DNA from: Gemmatimonadetes bacterium 2013_60CM_65_52
GTDB lineage: Bacteria; Gemmatimonadota; Gemmatimonadetes; Gemmatimonadales; Gemmatimonadaceae
DNA length: 64,000 nt
Assembly (NCBI GenBank): GCA_002215645.1
Contig: NGFI01000005.1
Location: 50,678 to 114,677, forward strand
Reading direction: 5' to 3'
Positions 63,123-64,000 of this stretch are shown in pieces. A program made the position numbers and the translations under genes. The notes below the pieces were generated by a model. It saw only the letters and a list, made by a program, of their open reading frames with translations. It searched no databases and had not been told where the DNA came from. Within the stretch, counting starts at the first letter, position 1, and the number at the start of each line of letters is the position of its first letter.

Positions 63123-63143
63123 ACACACAGAGCCAGACACTGG

Positions 63144-64000
63144 ATGTCCGCATCTCTTTTCAGCCCGCTCCGGATTCGCTCGCTCACGCTGCGGAATCGC
63201 ATCGTCGTGAGCCCCATGTGCCAGTACTCCAGCGTGGACGGATTCGCCAACGACTGGCACCTCGTCCACCTCGGCGGCTTTGCGGTGGGCGGCGCGGCGC
63301 TCGTCGTTGCCGAGGCAACGGCGGTGTCTCCTGAGGGACGCATCTCTCCGCGCGACCTCGGCATCTGGCGCGACGAGCATGTCGCGCCGCTCTCGCGGAT
63401 CACCGAATTCATCCAGGCGCAGGGTGCGATTCCAGGAATGCAGCTCGCGCACGCCGGCAGGAAGGCGAGCGTCGATGCGCCATTCAACGGCGGCAAGCCC
63501 CTGGATCCCGAGCACGGCGGCTGGTCGCCGCTATTTGCGCCGAGCGCCATTCCGTTTGCGTCGGGATATCAGGCGCCCGTTGCGATGTCCACGGCCGATA
63601 TCGCCCGCGTTGTGGCGGATTTTCGCACCGCCGCGCAAAGGGCGTTCAAGGCGGGATTCCGCGTGCTCGAGCTGCACGGCGCTCACGGGTATCTGCTGCA
63701 CGAGTTTCTCTCGCCGCTGAGCAACACCCGCGACGACGACTACGGGGGCAGCTTCGAGAACCGTATTCGTTTCGTGCTGGAAACCATCGATGCCGTGCGC
63801 GGCGTCTGGCCCGACCAGCTCCCGCTCTTCCTCCGCGTCTCTGCCACCGACTGGGCAGAAGGCGGCTGGCATCTCGACGAGTGTGTCGAGCTGTCGCGCA
63901 TCGCCGGCGAGCGGGGCGTGGATCTCGTGGACTGCTCCACCGGAGGAAATGTGTCGGGCGTACGGATCCCCACCGGGCCCGGCTATCAGGTCCCCTTCTC
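63144..64000 (+). CDS. NADH:flavin oxidoreductase (Old Yellow Enzyme, YqjM-like), 3'-truncated
   Basis: Starts MSASLFSPLRIRSLTLRNRI at 63144 and runs off the window after about 285 residues. Family blocks: VVSPMCQYSSVDGFANDWHL (FMN and nicotinamide site), MQLAHAGRKAS, the active-site HGAHGYLLHEFLSPLSN, and RDDDYGGSFENRIRFVLE. The Cys in PMCQYS and the ANDWHLVHLG order match the YqjM (thermophilic-like) class, which reduces activated C=C bonds. The C-terminus lies beyond the window. Confidence 0.93.
   Translation, partial: MSASLFSPLRIRSLTLRNRIVVSPMCQYSSVDGFANDWHLVHLGGFAVGGAALVVAEATAVSPEGRISPRDLGIWRDEHVAPLSRITEFIQAQGAIPGMQLAHAGRKASVDAPFNGGKPLDPEHGGWSPLFAPSAIPFASGYQAPVAMSTADIARVVADFRTAAQRAFKAGFRVLELHGAHGYLLHEFLSPLSNTRDDDYGGSFENRIRFVLETIDAVRGVWPDQLPLFLRVSATDWAEGGWHLDECVELSRIAGERGVDLVDCSTGGNVSGVRIPTGPGYQVPF

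Overview
The window is GC-rich, gene-dense bacterial chromosome from a Gram-negative (diderm) organism: it encodes beta-barrel outer-membrane proteins, a TolC-type channel, putative lipoproteins and YkuD L,D-transpeptidases. The mix of an MglA/MglB-type GTPase pair, a YicG/TRIC channel, a BshB1-like thiol deacetylase, a large carboxypeptidase-regulatory-domain/TonB-type receptor and many D-aminoacylase/M1/M49 peptidases resembles Gemmatimonadota. That placement is inference from gene content; no rRNA or other phylogenetic marker was tested. Coding is almost continuous, no gap between genes exceeds 300 bases, and I saw no tRNA, rRNA, CRISPR array, transposase or prophage gene.

Layout. 1-9 kb: end of a DEAD-box helicase, two L,D-transpeptidases, an M49-like and an M1 peptidase, a TRIC-type channel and a DinB-like protein. 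9-12.5 kb: a third L,D-transpeptidase, an outer-membrane barrel with a clear terminator, and a sorbosone-dehydrogenase-like beta-propeller. 12.5-18.8 kb: a central-carbon block (transaldolase, pyruvate kinase, a metallo-beta-lactamase-fold hydrolase, glucose-6-phosphate isomerase, class II aldolase). 18.8-22.7 kb: a degenerate histidine kinase coupled to an NtrC-type activator, a YtxH protein, a YihY/BrkB membrane protein and a small lipoprotein. 22.8-31 kb: SRP RNA with terminator, then ten co-directional genes (dnaX, ybaB, recR, small membrane protein, roadblock protein, MglA GTPase, pgsA, cinA, grpE, dnaJ). 31-35.6 kb, minus strand: a four-helix-bundle (S23-type) gene set among repeats, mnmA and a cysteine desulfurase (tRNA thiolation), tryptophan 2,3-dioxygenase and a BshB1-like deacetylase. 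35.6-45.2 kb, minus strand: a MerR/TipAS-type regulator with a recognisable 19-bp-spacer promoter, then TolC, MacA, MacB-type ATPase and four permeases that form a duplicated A-B pair. 45.2-53.6 kb: a creatininase-family protein, a 1317-residue NtrY-like kinase, a semialdehyde dehydrogenase and a soluble pseudokinase-kinase fusion. 53.7-64 kb: small membrane protein, a double AhbA/AhbB-like (siroheme decarboxylase/AsnC) protein, a UbiB-family kinase, a large receptor with an LTxxQ tail, a DUF2490-type barrel, a D-aminoacylase-like lipoprotein and the start of an Old Yellow Enzyme.

Non-coding signals: at least three dispersed palindromic repeat types occupy the intergenic spaces. R1 (GTAC/CCGGATAC-rich) occurs near 8.8-9.0, 31.0, 31.6, 31.7 and 54.1 kb. 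R2 (CCGACCTAC/GTCCTAC-rich) lies on both sides of dnaX. R3 is a perfect 26-bp palindrome at 44.36 kb. Several transcription-unit heads have a TANNNT box only 5-8 nt before the start codon and no Shine-Dalgarno sequence, which suggests leaderless mRNAs. The most interesting items are the JAK-like pseudokinase-kinase fusion, the duplicated ABC permease pair with its adjacent MerR regulator, the fused Ahb-like protein, the receptor with an LTxxQ tail and the R1/R2 repeats.
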